64,000 bases of DNA, from positions 1-64,000 of the forward strand of contig VGTG01000006.1 in assembly GCA_016874795.1 (NCBI GenBank). Reading direction: 5' to 3'. Below, one piece after another: positions 18,454-27,224 of this stretch (positions are counted from its first letter, which is position 1; every line of letters starts with the position of its first letter). The notes under the pieces were generated by a model, which did no database searches, was not told the DNA's origin, and worked only from the letters and a program-made list of their open reading frames with translations. This stretch comes from Deltaproteobacteria bacterium. Lineage in GTDB: Bacteria; Desulfobacterota; Binatia; UBA12015. The translations under genes and the position numbers were made by a program.

Positions 18454-19070
18454 CTCTTGTCTCCCTTGATCTTCTTTTGCTCGATCAAGCGCTCGCGCTC
18501 GTTGTCCGATAGAAAGCGAAAGGTCGTCACCGTCGAGTTGGCCTCCAGGAAGAGATCATCGTCGACGACCTTAGGATCCCTTAGCGTGATGTTCGAGACG
18601 TTGACGATCCGGTCGAGCCTTCCCACCTCGTCGAAGAAGGACGCGACCTGGTGGTAGGTGCCGCGCACCTGCATGTCGACGGGGACCTCGGCGTAGAACT
18701 CCTGGTACCCCTCCGGCTTCTGGCGGAAGATCAGGATGTCGAGGCCCGAGTCCCGGCCGAGGTTCGAGATCGAGCTCAGGAGATCGGGGATCTCCTGCTG
18801 ATCGGGCAGGCGGGTGATCGCGAGCTTCAGCTGGCGATCGAGCTCGGCCACCTCCTGCTCCCGGTCCTGCATGCGTGCGGTCTCGAGCGTCTTCCGATCC
18901 CGCTCCTCCAGCATCTCGCTGATGCGCGCACGGAGCTGCTCGGTGCGGGTCATGCGCGGTCCGAGGAGGAAGAAGTAGTAGCCGAGCAGCAGCAGGACCG
19001 GGACCGCGATCGCGACCACCAGCTTCCGGCTCGGCTCGAGGTTCTGAAAGTACTCGAAGGCGGCGTTCAC
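18450..19070 (-). CDS. pilO: Type IV pilus assembly protein PilO
   Basis: A 206-residue bitopic inner-membrane protein. GTG 19070 overlaps the pilN stop (GTGA); the longer open frame upstream is pilN/pilM shadow. One transmembrane helix (about 17-38, LVVAIAVPVLLLLGYYFFLLG) is followed by a coiled coil (LRARISEMLEERDRKTLETARMQ in part) and a ferredoxin-like periplasmic domain with ISNLGRDSGLDILIFRQ, EVPVDMQVRGTYHQVASFF and RIVNVSNITL. PilO pairs with PilN to form the inner-membrane alignment complex. All family features are present. Confidence 0.93.
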   Translation of the reverse strand: MNAAFEYFQNLEPSRKLVVAIAVPVLLLLGYYFFLLGPRMTRTEQLRARISEMLEERDRKTLETARMQDREQEVAELDRQLKLAITRLPDQQEIPDLLSSISNLGRDSGLDILIFRQKPEGYQEFYAEVPVDMQVRGTYHQVASFFDEVGRLDRIVNVSNITLRDPKVVDDDLFLEANSTVTTFRFLSDNERERLIEQKKIKGDKR

Positions 19071-19696
19071 GACTCCTCCTTCGCCTTCCCCGCGTCGGTC
19101 GCCGCGGTCTCGTCCTTCTTCTCCTCCGGGCCCGGTGCGGGCGGCGGAGTCCGTCCAGCGTAGAGCACCCTGCTGCGGATCGAGAACTCCTTGTACTTGG
19201 CCTTTCCTTCTTCGACCTGCTTCGTCTCGACGAGCTCGACGTTGTCGAAGTAGGGCGAGGTCTCGAGGTTGCGCATGAAGAGCGCGACGGTCTGATTGTC
19301 GAGTCCCCGGCCGCTCAGGACCGCAGCCCCGCCGGCCTCGCGCATCTCGGTGAGCCAGAGCTTCTCCGGCGTCGCGATGCCGAGATCGTCGAGGACGTGC
19401 ACCGGCCCGCGACGCTGCCGCTCGAGGACGGAGATCGTCTTGAGCTTCGCTTCGAGCTCGTCGCGCTTCCGCTCGAGGATCACCGTCTGCTGGTACTTCT
19501 TCGTGAGCTCGGCGAGCTGCTCCTGGTAGACGTCGGCTTCGGCCTGGACCTCGTCGGCCTCGCCTCGCGTGACGATCTCGGCGAGGAGGATCACGGCGGC
19601 GAGCGTGGAAACGATGACGACGCCGATCTGCTTGTCGCGACGCTTCGCGGCCAGCCGCCGCGCTTCGTCGCGCGGCACCAGATTGATGCGAATCAT
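19067..19696 (-). CDS. pilN: Type IV pilus assembly protein PilN
   Basis: A 209-residue bitopic protein. ATG 19696 overlaps the pilM stop (ATGA). The conserved cytoplasmic PilM-binding motif INLVPRDEARR is at residues 3-13. A transmembrane helix follows (about 24-45), then a coiled coil (EQLAELTKKYQQTVILERKRDE in part) and a periplasmic domain with LNDLGIATP-like LDDLGIATPEKLWLTEM and the typical SGRGLDNQTVALFMRNLE. The C-terminus is a Pro/Glu/Lys-rich tail (PPPAPGPEEKKDETAAT). It works with PilM in the cytoplasm and PilO in the membrane. Confidence 0.94.
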   Translation of the reverse strand: MIRINLVPRDEARRLAAKRRDKQIGVVIVSTLAAVILLAEIVTRGEADEVQAEADVYQEQLAELTKKYQQTVILERKRDELEAKLKTISVLERQRRGPVHVLDDLGIATPEKLWLTEMREAGGAAVLSGRGLDNQTVALFMRNLETSPYFDNVELVETKQVEEGKAKYKEFSIRSRVLYAGRTPPPAPGPEEKKDETAATDAGKAKEES

Positions 19697-20802
19697 GCGT
19701 CCCCCGGACGGCGCGTTCCGAGACCGACGGCCACGCCGAGCGACGGGCCCATCTCCTCGAGCGCCACGGCATCGAGGTGGCGGCCCACCTGGACGCGAGC
19801 AAAGGGGTTCGCCATCTCGACCGGGGTCTCGAGCCGCGCTCCCAGACGGTCGATGAGACCCGGAATGCGCGCTCCGCCGCCCGTGACGAAGACGGCCTGC
19901 AGCGGATCGTCGCTCGCCGTCCGGCAAAGGAAGCGAAGCGACTGGTTGATCGCGTCGGCGAGCTCGTCGACGCCTCTCTCGACGATCGCCTTCACCTTCG
20001 GATCGAGCTCGGCGCCGAGCGACTCGCCCGCCTGGGCGCGCTCGGCGTCGTCATAGGAAAGCCCGAGGCTCGAAACGAGAGTGTCCGTGATCTCGTGCCC
20101 GCCGGCCTGGACGTCGCCCGTCGTGGTGGAGACGCCTCCCTTGACGATGTTGATCGACGAGTAGCGCGAGCCGACGTTGACCAGACCGACGACGTCGTCG
20201 GGCCCGCTCTCGTAGTTCAGCTCGTACATGTTCTCGAGCGCGAAGTAGTCGACGTCGACGATCGTCGGCTCGAGACCCGCGTCGCTGATCGCCATCGTGA
20301 AGCCGGCGAGGATGTCCTTCCGCACTGCGACGAGCAGGACCTCGACCTCCGTCTCCTCATGACGGATGACCTGATAGTCGAGGCTGACGTTGTCGATGCT
20401 CTCGGGGATGAAGTTTGCCGCCTCGATCATCAACAGCGTCTCGAGGTCCTCGTCGGGACGGACCTGCAGACGCGCTTTTTTGATGATGACGGACGGACCC
20501 GGCACGGCCGTGACGACCTGGCGCGCGCTGACGCCGAGACCCTCGACGAGCCTGCGGATCACCTCCGAGACGGCGACGACGTCCTGGACCGTGTTGTTCT
20601 GCAGCGCTCCTTCGGGAACGGGAGCAAGTCCCGCGCGCAGGATCTCCGGACTGCCGCCGGGCCCCCGCACCTCGAGCAGCTTGATGGAGCTGGAGCCGAC
20701 GTCAAGAGCAATATAACTTCCGGAGCCCCGACCCGTCAGCTTCGACCAGGTGCCGCCCAGGCCACCGAGCCGCCCCGATTTCCTTCTTCCACTGCGAGCC
20801 AC
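19693..20802 (-). CDS. pilM: Type IV pilus actin-like protein PilM
   Basis: A 369-residue FtsA/actin-fold cytoplasmic protein, first gene of pilMNOPQ-aroKB. GTG 20802 is chosen because GAGGTGGG lies upstream and the frame above it has no pilus-like sequence. A basic tail of about 20 residues (ARSGRRKSGRLGG) precedes the fold. Nucleotide-binding motifs are IALDVGSSSIKLLE (about 27-40), VVTAVPGPSVIIKK (about 80), VGLVNVGSRYSSINI (phosphate 2) and VFVTGGGARIPGL (adenosine, about 300). It organises the PilN-PilO platform and the pilus motor. Two hairpins lie in its leader. Confidence 0.95.
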   Translation of the reverse strand: MARSGRRKSGRLGGLGGTWSKLTGRGSGSYIALDVGSSSIKLLEVRGPGGSPEILRAGLAPVPEGALQNNTVQDVVAVSEVIRRLVEGLGVSARQVVTAVPGPSVIIKKARLQVRPDEDLETLLMIEAANFIPESIDNVSLDYQVIRHEETEVEVLLVAVRKDILAGFTMAISDAGLEPTIVDVDYFALENMYELNYESGPDDVVGLVNVGSRYSSINIVKGGVSTTTGDVQAGGHEITDTLVSSLGLSYDDAERAQAGESLGAELDPKVKAIVERGVDELADAINQSLRFLCRTASDDPLQAVFVTGGGARIPGLIDRLGARLETPVEMANPFARVQVGRHLDAVALEEMGPSLGVAVGLGTRRPGDA

Positions 20803-20831
20803 CAAACCCACCTCGACCCCCGCCCCTCCAT

Positions 20832-20850
20832 ATCGGAGCCTCGCTCCGAT
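20832..20850. other. Leader hairpin A upstream of pilM
   Basis: ATCGGAGC pairs perfectly with GCTCCGAT around a CTC loop. It lies 30-48 nt upstream of the pilM GTG in the probable 5' leader. A regulatory role is only possible. Confidence 0.4.
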
Positions 20851-20868
20851 GGCGGTGGAAACTGCTGC

Positions 20869-20890
20869 GCCGCTCGTCCCCACGAGCGGC
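20869..20890. other. Leader hairpin B upstream of pilM
   Basis: GCCGCTCGT pairs perfectly with ACGAGCGGC around a CCCC loop, 67-88 nt upstream of the pilM start. Together with hairpin A it makes a structured leader. The rest of the 274-bp divergent region between pilM and priA shows no motif I can name. Confidence 0.4.
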
Positions 20891-21076
20891 CCCGACAAGA
20901 TGGCCCCCGGGCCTAGTGGTGTCAATGCAGGGGAGCGCGTGTCGAGCGCGCTCGACGGTGCAGGGAGCGCTTCTCGCGCGAGTCGATTGCCTGCTGCGGC
21001 GCGTCGCGCGGCGGTCGACACAGCATCGAAATGCCTCGGGGACAATTGCCTGACAGAGGGCTAAGACTCTGCTCGG

Positions 21077-23635
21077 ATGGCGAAGTCGGATGCGCCCGAG
21101 CCGGCGCGGCGCGAAGAAGCGACGGCACGACGGGTCGATGTCGCGGTCGTCGCGAGCCGCGGCGGCGGTACGACCCTCGTCTACGCCGTTCCCGAACACC
21201 TGTACGACGCTGTCGTGCCCGGCGCCGCGGTCTCCGTTCCGCTCGGCGGAAGGCGCGTCACCGGAATCGTCGTCGGCGAGTCGAGCGACGCTCCGCCCAG
21301 GGGCATAAAGCCGATCGGCGAGGTTCTTCCCGCCTCGGGCCTCCCCGCGGAGCTGCTCGAGCTGACGACGTGGGCCGCGCGCTACTATCAGACCGCCCAC
21401 GTGCAGCTCCTGCGCGCGGTCCTGCCGCCGCACGTCCGGCTGCGCACGCGGCGGCTCGTGCGGCCCACCGTGCCGCCGAATGAAAACGGTACGGAGGACG
21501 CCGCCACGGCGGGCGAGCAGGGAGTCCTCCTTCCCGCGCTCGAAGCGGAAGAGAGCGACGGCCGCACGCCTCTCGCGGAGCGCATTCTCGCGCGGCTTCC
21601 CGAGCGCGGGCTCGACCTGGGACAGCTCCGCCGCGACTTCGGCGCCGGAGCCGACGCGGCGATCCGGCGGCTCGCCGCGCGCGGTGCGGTCGTCGTCGAG
21701 GACGTCGAGATCGCGCGTCGCGGCGAAGTGCGGGCGCTCGTCGCTCTCGAAGCGGACAAGGCGACGCTCGCGCGCACGCCGCGCCAGGCGGTGCTGCATC
21801 GCTTCGTCCGCGAGCGCGCGCCACACGCGGTCTCCCGCGAGGAGATCGAGCAGCGCTTCCCCGGCTCCGGCGAGGCGGTGCGGCGCCTCGTCGCTCGCGG
21901 CCTCCTTTGCGAAGCGCCCGACGGCGGGTCGACGGGCTTCCCCGAAGCCGTCCGACCGTCGCTCGCGCTCGGCGCGGAGCAGGCCGAGGCAGTCCGAGCG
22001 CTCGAGGGCGCGCTCGGCGGCTTCGCCACGTTCCTCCTGTTCGGCGTCACCGCGAGCGGCAAGACGGAGGTCTATCTGCGCGCCGCCGCCGCCGCGCGCG
22101 CCGCGGGGCGAAGCGTCCTCTTCCTCGTGCCGGAGATCGGTCTCACGCCGCAGCTCGTCGATCTGGCGCGGCTCCGCTTCCCCGGCGAGATCGCCGTCCT
22201 GCACAGCGGCCTCACCGAGATCGAGCGGGCCCGCGCGTGGCACGACGTCGCCGCGGGGCGATCGCCGGTCGTGATCGGCGTCCGCTCCGCCGTGTTCGCG
22301 CCCGTGCCGCGGCTCGGGCTGATCGTCGTCGACGAGGAGCACGACGCCGCCTACAAGCAGGAGGAGTCGCCTCGCTACCACGGCCGCGACGTCGCCGTGA
22401 TGCGCGGGAAGCTTGCCGACGTTCCGGTCGTCCTCGCTTCGGCGACGCCCTCGCTCGAGAGCTATCACGCGGCGCGAACGGGCCGGTACCGCCTTCTCGA
22501 GCTGCCGGCGCGCGTCCGCGCGGTGCCGCTGCCCACGGTCGAGCGGATCGACCTGCGCGATCCGAAGATCCGCTTTCGCGACCTCCCTTCTCTGGCCACC
22601 GAGCACGGCACGCCGGAGGAGCGGAAGCGCTCGGTTCCGGCTCCCGCGCTGTCGCCGCCGCTCGAGGAGGCGATCGTCGCGAACTACCGCGCCGGCGAGC
22701 AGACCCTGCTCTTCCTGAACCGCCGCGGCTTCGCGCGCTTCCTCCAGTGCGAGGACTGCGGTCACGTCGAGGAGTGCCCGCATTGCAGCGTCAGCTTGAC
22801 CGTGCACCGCGCGAAGAACCTGGCCGCGTGCCATCACTGCGGCTTCACCCGAGCCGCGAGCCCGTGGTGCTCGGACTGCTCGGGCAGGGCGATCGGGAGA
22901 ACCTATGGAACGGAGAAAATCGAGGCCGCCGTGCGCACCCTCCTTCCCTCCGCGCGCATCGCGCGGCTCGATCGCGACACCGGCGCTTCGCCGGGGTTCG
23001 TCGGCGCGACGCTCGCTTCGTGGCGCGCGGGCGATCTCGACGTGCTCGTCGGAACGCAGATGATCGCGAAGGGACACGACGCTCCGGGCGTCACGTTGAT
23101 CGGCGTCATCCTCGCGGACGCCTCGCTGCACTTCCCCGATTTCCGCGCCGCGGAGCGGACGTTTCAGCTCTTGACGCAGGTCGCGGGGCGCGCCGGCCGC
23201 GGCGACAAGGCCGGACGCGTCCTCGTGCAGACGCGACACCCGGATCATCCGAGTCTCGTCGCGGCTTCGCGGCACGACTTCCGCGCCTTCGCGGAGGTCG
23301 AGCTGCGCTCGCGCGCGGAGCTCGACTATCCGCCGTTCGGCCGTCTCGCGCGCATCGTGCTCGAGGGCGAAGCGGCGGCGACGGAGCGCGCCGCGGAGCG
23401 GATCGCGACACGACTTCGCGCTTCGGCCGGGAGCGGCGAGGGCGTGCAGGTCCTGGGCCCCGCCCCTGCGCCGATCGAGCGGCTGCGCGGCCGGCATCGC
23501 GTGCAGCTCCTCGTCAAGGCTCGAGAGAGCCGCCGGCTCGCGCAGATCGTCGGCACGCTTCGCGGCGCGGGTGCGGAGACACGCGCGACCGGCACGCGGC
23601 TCATCGTTGATGTCGATCCGATCAGCATGTTATGA
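21077..23635 (+). CDS. priA: Primosomal replication-restart helicase PriA
   Basis: A 852-residue superfamily 2 helicase that reloads the replisome at stalled forks. The N-terminal 3'-DNA-end-binding domain is at about 18-115 (VVASRGGGTTLVYAVPEHL, GAAVSVPLGGRRVTGIVV). A winged-helix-like segment follows. Walker A is GVTASGKTEVY (about 325), Walker B is the DEEH box IVVDEEHDAAYKQEE (about 416), and VVLASATPSLES is motif III. The zinc-binding region has the expected cysteines: CEDCGHVEECPHC and CHHCGFTRA with CSDC (about 558-600). Motif VI is QVAGRAGRGDKAG. It heads a priA-def-fmt-rsmB-rpe series, a common bacterial order. Confidence 0.96.
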   Translation: MAKSDAPEPARREEATARRVDVAVVASRGGGTTLVYAVPEHLYDAVVPGAAVSVPLGGRRVTGIVVGESSDAPPRGIKPIGEVLPASGLPAELLELTTWAARYYQTAHVQLLRAVLPPHVRLRTRRLVRPTVPPNENGTEDAATAGEQGVLLPALEAEESDGRTPLAERILARLPERGLDLGQLRRDFGAGADAAIRRLAARGAVVVEDVEIARRGEVRALVALEADKATLARTPRQAVLHRFVRERAPHAVSREEIEQRFPGSGEAVRRLVARGLLCEAPDGGSTGFPEAVRPSLALGAEQAEAVRALEGALGGFATFLLFGVTASGKTEVYLRAAAAARAAGRSVLFLVPEIGLTPQLVDLARLRFPGEIAVLHSGLTEIERARAWHDVAAGRSPVVIGVRSAVFAPVPRLGLIVVDEEHDAAYKQEESPRYHGRDVAVMRGKLADVPVVLASATPSLESYHAARTGRYRLLELPARVRAVPLPTVERIDLRDPKIRFRDLPSLATEHGTPEERKRSVPAPALSPPLEEAIVANYRAGEQTLLFLNRRGFARFLQCEDCGHVEECPHCSVSLTVHRAKNLAACHHCGFTRAASPWCSDCSGRAIGRTYGTEKIEAAVRTLLPSARIARLDRDTGASPGFVGATLASWRAGDLDVLVGTQMIAKGHDAPGVTLIGVILADASLHFPDFRAAERTFQLLTQVAGRAGRGDKAGRVLVQTRHPDHPSLVAASRHDFRAFAEVELRSRAELDYPPFGRLARIVLEGEAAATERAAERIATRLRASAGSGEGVQVLGPAPAPIERLRGRHRVQLLVKARESRRLAQIVGTLRGAGAETRATGTRLIVDVDPISML

Positions 23636-23683
23636 ATCGAGACACCGCACGGGCGCTCGCTCGCCCTCCGCGGTCACCCGCAG

Positions 23684-24244
23684 ATGTCGATTCGCAAGAT
23701 CCTCACGTACCCCAACCCGTTTCTCCGCGAGTCGGCGCAGGACGTCGCCAACATCACCGGTGACACGGTCCAGTGGATCGACGACATGGTGCAGACGATG
23801 TACGCGGCGCCCGGCGTCGGACTCGCCGCTCTGCAGGTCGGTCTCGACGAGCGGATCATCGTCGTCGACGTCGGCGAAGCGGAGGAAGAGGAAGCGGAGC
23901 GCGGCAAGCATCTGATTCGCATCGTCAATCCGGTGATCGTCGAAGCCGAGGGCGAGGTCGTGTGGGAGGAAGGCTGCCTCTCCGTGATCGACTTCAAGGC
24001 GGAGGTCACGCGCGCGAATCACATTCTCGTGAAGGGCTACGATCCCGACCAGAAGGAGGTCGCGATCGAGGCCGAAGGGCTCCTCGCGGTCGCGCTGCAG
24101 CATGAGATCGACCACCTCGACGGCCGGCTGTTCATCGACCACCTGAGCCGCCTGAAGCGCGACATGTACACGAAGCGGGTGCGGAAGGCCCTGCGCGAAG
24201 GTCGTCCGATCGCACGCGATCGCGACGAGGACGGGGAAGACTGA
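23684..24244 (+). CDS. def: Peptide deformylase
   Basis: A 186-residue metalloenzyme that removes the formyl group from nascent proteins. The three motifs are present: GVGLAALQV (44-52), EEGCLS with metal Cys98, and QHEIDHLDG with metal His140, His144 and catalytic Glu141. The stretch EAEEEEAERGK at about 65-75 is an acidic insertion in the loop before motif 2. It starts 48 nt after the priA stop. Its TGA at 24242-24244 overlaps the proposed CTG start of fmt, making a CTGA junction. Confidence 0.95.
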   Translation: MSIRKILTYPNPFLRESAQDVANITGDTVQWIDDMVQTMYAAPGVGLAALQVGLDERIIVVDVGEAEEEEAERGKHLIRIVNPVIVEAEGEVVWEEGCLSVIDFKAEVTRANHILVKGYDPDQKEVAIEAEGLLAVALQHEIDHLDGRLFIDHLSRLKRDMYTKRVRKALREGRPIARDRDEDGED

Positions 24245-25230
24245 CGGTCCGAGCGCTGGCGGCACTACCTCCGGCACCGCTCCGCATCGCGTTCTTCGGG
24301 ACCCCCGACTTCGCTGCGCGCGTCCTGCGTCCGATGCTCGCGCGCGAGGATCCGGTCGTCGGCGTGTTCACGCGGCCGGACGCGGCCCGCGGACGGGGAC
24401 TCGCCGTCGTCTCGCCGCCGGTCAAGCAGCTCGCGGAGGAGCACGGGATCCCGGTCGTGCAGCCGCGCACCTGGAAGGACGGAACGGCGCTCGAGACGTT
24501 CGCGAGCTTCCGCCCCGACCTCGCGATCGTCGCGGCCTACGGACGGCTCCTGCCGCAGGCCGCCCTCGACCTGCCGCGCTTCGGCTGCATCAACGTACAC
24601 GGATCCCTCTTGCCGCGCTGGCGCGGCGCGGATCCGATCCGCCGCGCGCTGCTCGAAGGCGACGCGGAGACCGGCGTCACGATCATGCGGATGGTCCTCG
24701 AGATGGACGCGGGTCCGATGCTCTGGAAGCGAAGCACGCGGATCGAGCCCGACGACACGGGCGGCGGCCTCGAGCTCCGTCTCGCCGAGCTCGGCGGCGA
24801 AGCGCTCGTCGAGGCGCTCGACCGCTGGCGCGCGGGGACGCTCGGGGAGCACGAGCAGGATGCGGCCGCGGTCACGTACGCACCGCCGCTCCAGAAGGAG
24901 GACGGACGCGTCGACTGGACGCGCACCGCGGCCGAGATCGAGCGCGCGGCGCGCGCGTTCTCCCCCTGGCCCGGTGCTTCGACGTTGCGCCGCGGAGCGC
25001 CGCTGCAGATCTGGCGCGCTCTCGTCGTCGATGCGAGCCCCGCCGCCAGCGGATCGAGCGGCACGGCAGCGCCCGGAACCGTCCTCGCGACCGAAGCGGC
25101 AGGTCCGCTCGTCGCGACGGGACGCGGCTCCCTTCGCCTCCTCGAGGTGCAAGCCGCCGGGAAGCGTCGCATGGCCGCGTCCGACTGGTCGCGCGGCGCG
25201 CGGCTCGAGATCGGAGAGCGGCTCGGGTGA
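24241..25230 (+). CDS. fmt: Methionyl-tRNA formyltransferase (non-canonical start proposed)
   Basis: Formylates initiator Met-tRNA with 10-formyl-tetrahydrofolate. The family N-terminus LRIAFFGTPDFA is encoded from 24280, but the frame has no ATG, GTG or TTG between the upstream stop (24103-24105) and ATG 24334. Starting at 24334 would delete the first strand and this motif. CTG 24241 has GGGGA 5 nt upstream and overlaps the def stop, like the other 4-nt junctions here, so it is proposed; the product is then 329 residues. Catalytic motifs: NVHGSLLPRWRGADP (about 118) with the Asn-His pair, and MDAGPML with the Asp. The C-terminal oligonucleotide-binding domain has TYAPPLQKEDGRVDW and FSPWPGA. 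Alternatives are CTG 24256 or a base error. Confidence 0.9.
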   Translation: MTVRALAALPPAPLRIAFFGTPDFAARVLRPMLAREDPVVGVFTRPDAARGRGLAVVSPPVKQLAEEHGIPVVQPRTWKDGTALETFASFRPDLAIVAAYGRLLPQAALDLPRFGCINVHGSLLPRWRGADPIRRALLEGDAETGVTIMRMVLEMDAGPMLWKRSTRIEPDDTGGGLELRLAELGGEALVEALDRWRAGTLGEHEQDAAAVTYAPPLQKEDGRVDWTRTAAEIERAARAFSPWPGASTLRRGAPLQIWRALVVDASPAASGSSGTAAPGTVLATEAAGPLVATGRGSLRLLEVQAAGKRRMAASDWSRGARLEIGERLG

Positions 25231-25237
25231 GGGTCGG

Positions 25238-26563
25238 ATGAAGGACGCGCGCCGCGAAGCGCTTGCGGCCCTCGTCCGCGTCGAGGAGGGCGCGTTTCTC
25301 GACGCCCTCGTCGGACGAGCGCTCGAGCGCGGCGGCTACGCTTCGCGCGACGCCGCCCTTCTCACGCGCCTCGCGTACGGCGTCGAGACGTGGCGCGGAC
25401 GTCTCGACTGGACGCTCGCACCGATGGTCCAGCGCGGGCTCGAGTCGCTCGAGCCGATCGTGCGTGCCGCGCTCCGCCTCGGGCTCTTCCAGATCCTGTT
25501 TCTCGATCGCGTCCCGCGGCACGCCGCGGTCGACACGAGCGTCGAGATGGTGAAGCGCGCCTCGGCGGGCGGAGCGCGCCTCGTGAACGCGGTGCTGCGG
25601 CGCGCGACGCGAGAGGGCGAGCGTCCGCTGCCGAGCGCTGCTTCGGATCTCGCGTCGCATCTCGCGGTGCGCTGGTCGCACCCGCGCTGGCTCGTACAGC
25701 GCTGGATCGACGGGTACGGCGCCGAGCGCACCGTGACGCTCCTCGAAGCGAACGACGCACCCGGCGCGTCCGCCTTCCGCGTCGACCTGCGGCGGAAGAG
25801 CCGCTCCGAAGCGCTCGCGCTCCTCGCCGAGCGAAGCGTGCCGGCGCGCGCGAGCGCGTGCGCGCCGAGCGGGATCGTCGTGGACGGTCCGGTCTCGGCG
25901 GTCGCGAGCTTCGATTGGCTACGACCGCAGGGGATCGCTTCGCAGCTCGTCGCGGAGATGGTCGCGCCGCGCGCGGGTGAGCGCATCCTCGACGCGTGCG
26001 CCGCTCCCGGCGGAAAGGCGCTGGCGCTCGCCGAGCGCGACGGCGTGACGATCTTCGCCGCGGACGTCTCGCGCCGCGGTCTGCCGCGAGCCGCACGCAC
26101 GGCTTCCGGAGCGATCGCCGCGATCGTGGCCGACGCGACGGAGCCGCCGTTCGCTCCGGCCCGCTTCGACGCGATCCTCGTCGACGCGCCGTGCTCCGGG
26201 CTCGGCACGTTGCGCTCGCATCCCGAGCTCCGCTGGCGCCGCCAGCCGGAGGACCTCCCGCGGCTCGGCGAGCTGCAAGGCCGCCTCCTCGAATCGCTCG
26301 CGCCGCTCGCGCGCGCCGGAGGACGGCTCGTGTTCGCGACGTGCACGCTCGCGCGCGAGGAGAACGACGACGTCGTCGAACGGTTCCTCGCGTCGCATCC
26401 GGAATGGAAGCGTGAGCATGCGGGACGTCTCCTTCCCGAGACGGCTTCGTCGCTCGTCGACGAGAGCGGCGCGCTGCGCACCGCGCCCGACCTCGGCGCG
26501 GCGGACGGCGGGCTCGACGGCTTCTACGCGGTGAGCTTGAGAAACGACGCCGGGGGGGTATGA
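25238..26563 (+). CDS. rsmB: 16S rRNA (cytosine-967) C5-methyltransferase RsmB
   Basis: A 441-residue protein starting at ATG 25238, 7 nt after fmt, with GAGGGTCGG upstream. Residues 1-130 form the NusB-like RNA-binding domain (REALAALVRVEEGAF, DALVGRALERGGYASRDAA). The methyltransferase domain has motif I DACAAPGGKA (about 253), motif IV LVDAPCSGLGTL (about 325) with one catalytic Cys, and motif VI FATCTLAREENDDVV (about 366) with the nucleophilic Cys in TCT. It modifies 16S rRNA using S-adenosylmethionine. The C-terminal half-motif DGFYAVSLRN is typical of the family. Confidence 0.93.
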   Translation: MKDARREALAALVRVEEGAFLDALVGRALERGGYASRDAALLTRLAYGVETWRGRLDWTLAPMVQRGLESLEPIVRAALRLGLFQILFLDRVPRHAAVDTSVEMVKRASAGGARLVNAVLRRATREGERPLPSAASDLASHLAVRWSHPRWLVQRWIDGYGAERTVTLLEANDAPGASAFRVDLRRKSRSEALALLAERSVPARASACAPSGIVVDGPVSAVASFDWLRPQGIASQLVAEMVAPRAGERILDACAAPGGKALALAERDGVTIFAADVSRRGLPRAARTASGAIAAIVADATEPPFAPARFDAILVDAPCSGLGTLRSHPELRWRRQPEDLPRLGELQGRLLESLAPLARAGGRLVFATCTLAREENDDVVERFLASHPEWKREHAGRLLPETASSLVDESGALRTAPDLGAADGGLDGFYAVSLRNDAGGV

Positions 26564-26570
26564 CCCGATC

Positions 26571-27224
26571 ATGTCGCACCCGGTTCGCATCGCCCCGAGC
26601 ATCCTCTCCGCGGACTTCGCGCGCCTCGGCGACGAGATCCGCGCGGTCGAGGCGGCCGGCGCGGATCTGATCCACGTCGACGTGATGGACGGGCACTTCG
26701 TCCCGAACCTCACGATGGGCCCGCCGATCCTCGAGCGCGTCCGCCCGGTGACGAAGCTCGAGTTCGACGTGCATCTGATGATCGACAAGCCATGGGAGCT
26801 CTTGCAGTCGTTCGTCGACGCGGGAGCCGACTCGATCACCGTGCACGTCGAGGCCTGCCCGGACCCCGCGCACACGATCGGCCGCATCCACGAGCTCGGC
26901 GTCCGCTCCGGCTTGACGCTGAGCCCGCCGACGCCGGTCGAGGCGATCGAGCCGTTCGTCGGCCTCGTCGATCGCGTGCTCATCATGAGCGTGCACCCGG
27001 GCTTCGGCGGCCAGAAGTACATGCCGGAGATGGTCCACAAGATCGAAGCGGTCGCGCGTTGGCGGCAGGAGCACGGCCACCGCTACGACATCGAGATCGA
27101 CGGCGGCATCAAGGCCGACAACGCCGGCGAGGTGATCGCGGCCGGCGCCGGGGTGCTGGTCGCGGGCTCGGCCGTCTTCGGCAGCAAGGACTACGCGGCC
27201 GCCATCCGCGGCCTCCGCGGCTGA
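26571..27224 (+). CDS. rpe: Ribulose-phosphate 3-epimerase
   Basis: A 217-residue TIM-barrel metalloenzyme interconverting ribulose-5-phosphate and xylulose-5-phosphate. Visible family motifs: APSILSADFARLGDEI (start, Ser substrate contact), LIHVDVMDGHFVPNLTMGPP (metal His and Asp), FDVHLMI (metal His), MSVHPGFGGQKYMPEM, and IEIDGGIKADNAGEV with metal Asp. Phosphate loop is AGSAVFGSKDY. It starts 7 nt after rsmB with a G-run upstream. The natural C-terminus is at RGLRG followed by TGA 27222-27224. Confidence 0.96.
   Translation: MSHPVRIAPSILSADFARLGDEIRAVEAAGADLIHVDVMDGHFVPNLTMGPPILERVRPVTKLEFDVHLMIDKPWELLQSFVDAGADSITVHVEACPDPAHTIGRIHELGVRSGLTLSPPTPVEAIEPFVGLVDRVLIMSVHPGFGGQKYMPEMVHKIEAVARWRQEHGHRYDIEIDGGIKADNAGEVIAAGAGVLVAGSAVFGSKDYAAAIRGLRG

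Noticed and set aside
20702-23497. A 931-codon open frame antisense to priA
   Set aside because: PriA on the plus strand has every family motif. The antisense product has no recognisable domain and is rich in Arg, Ala and Asp as expected for a shadow.
24334-25230. ATG 24334 as the start of fmt
   Set aside because: It would remove the first beta-strand and the GTPDF motif, which are coded in frame just upstream, so a non-canonical start is preferred.
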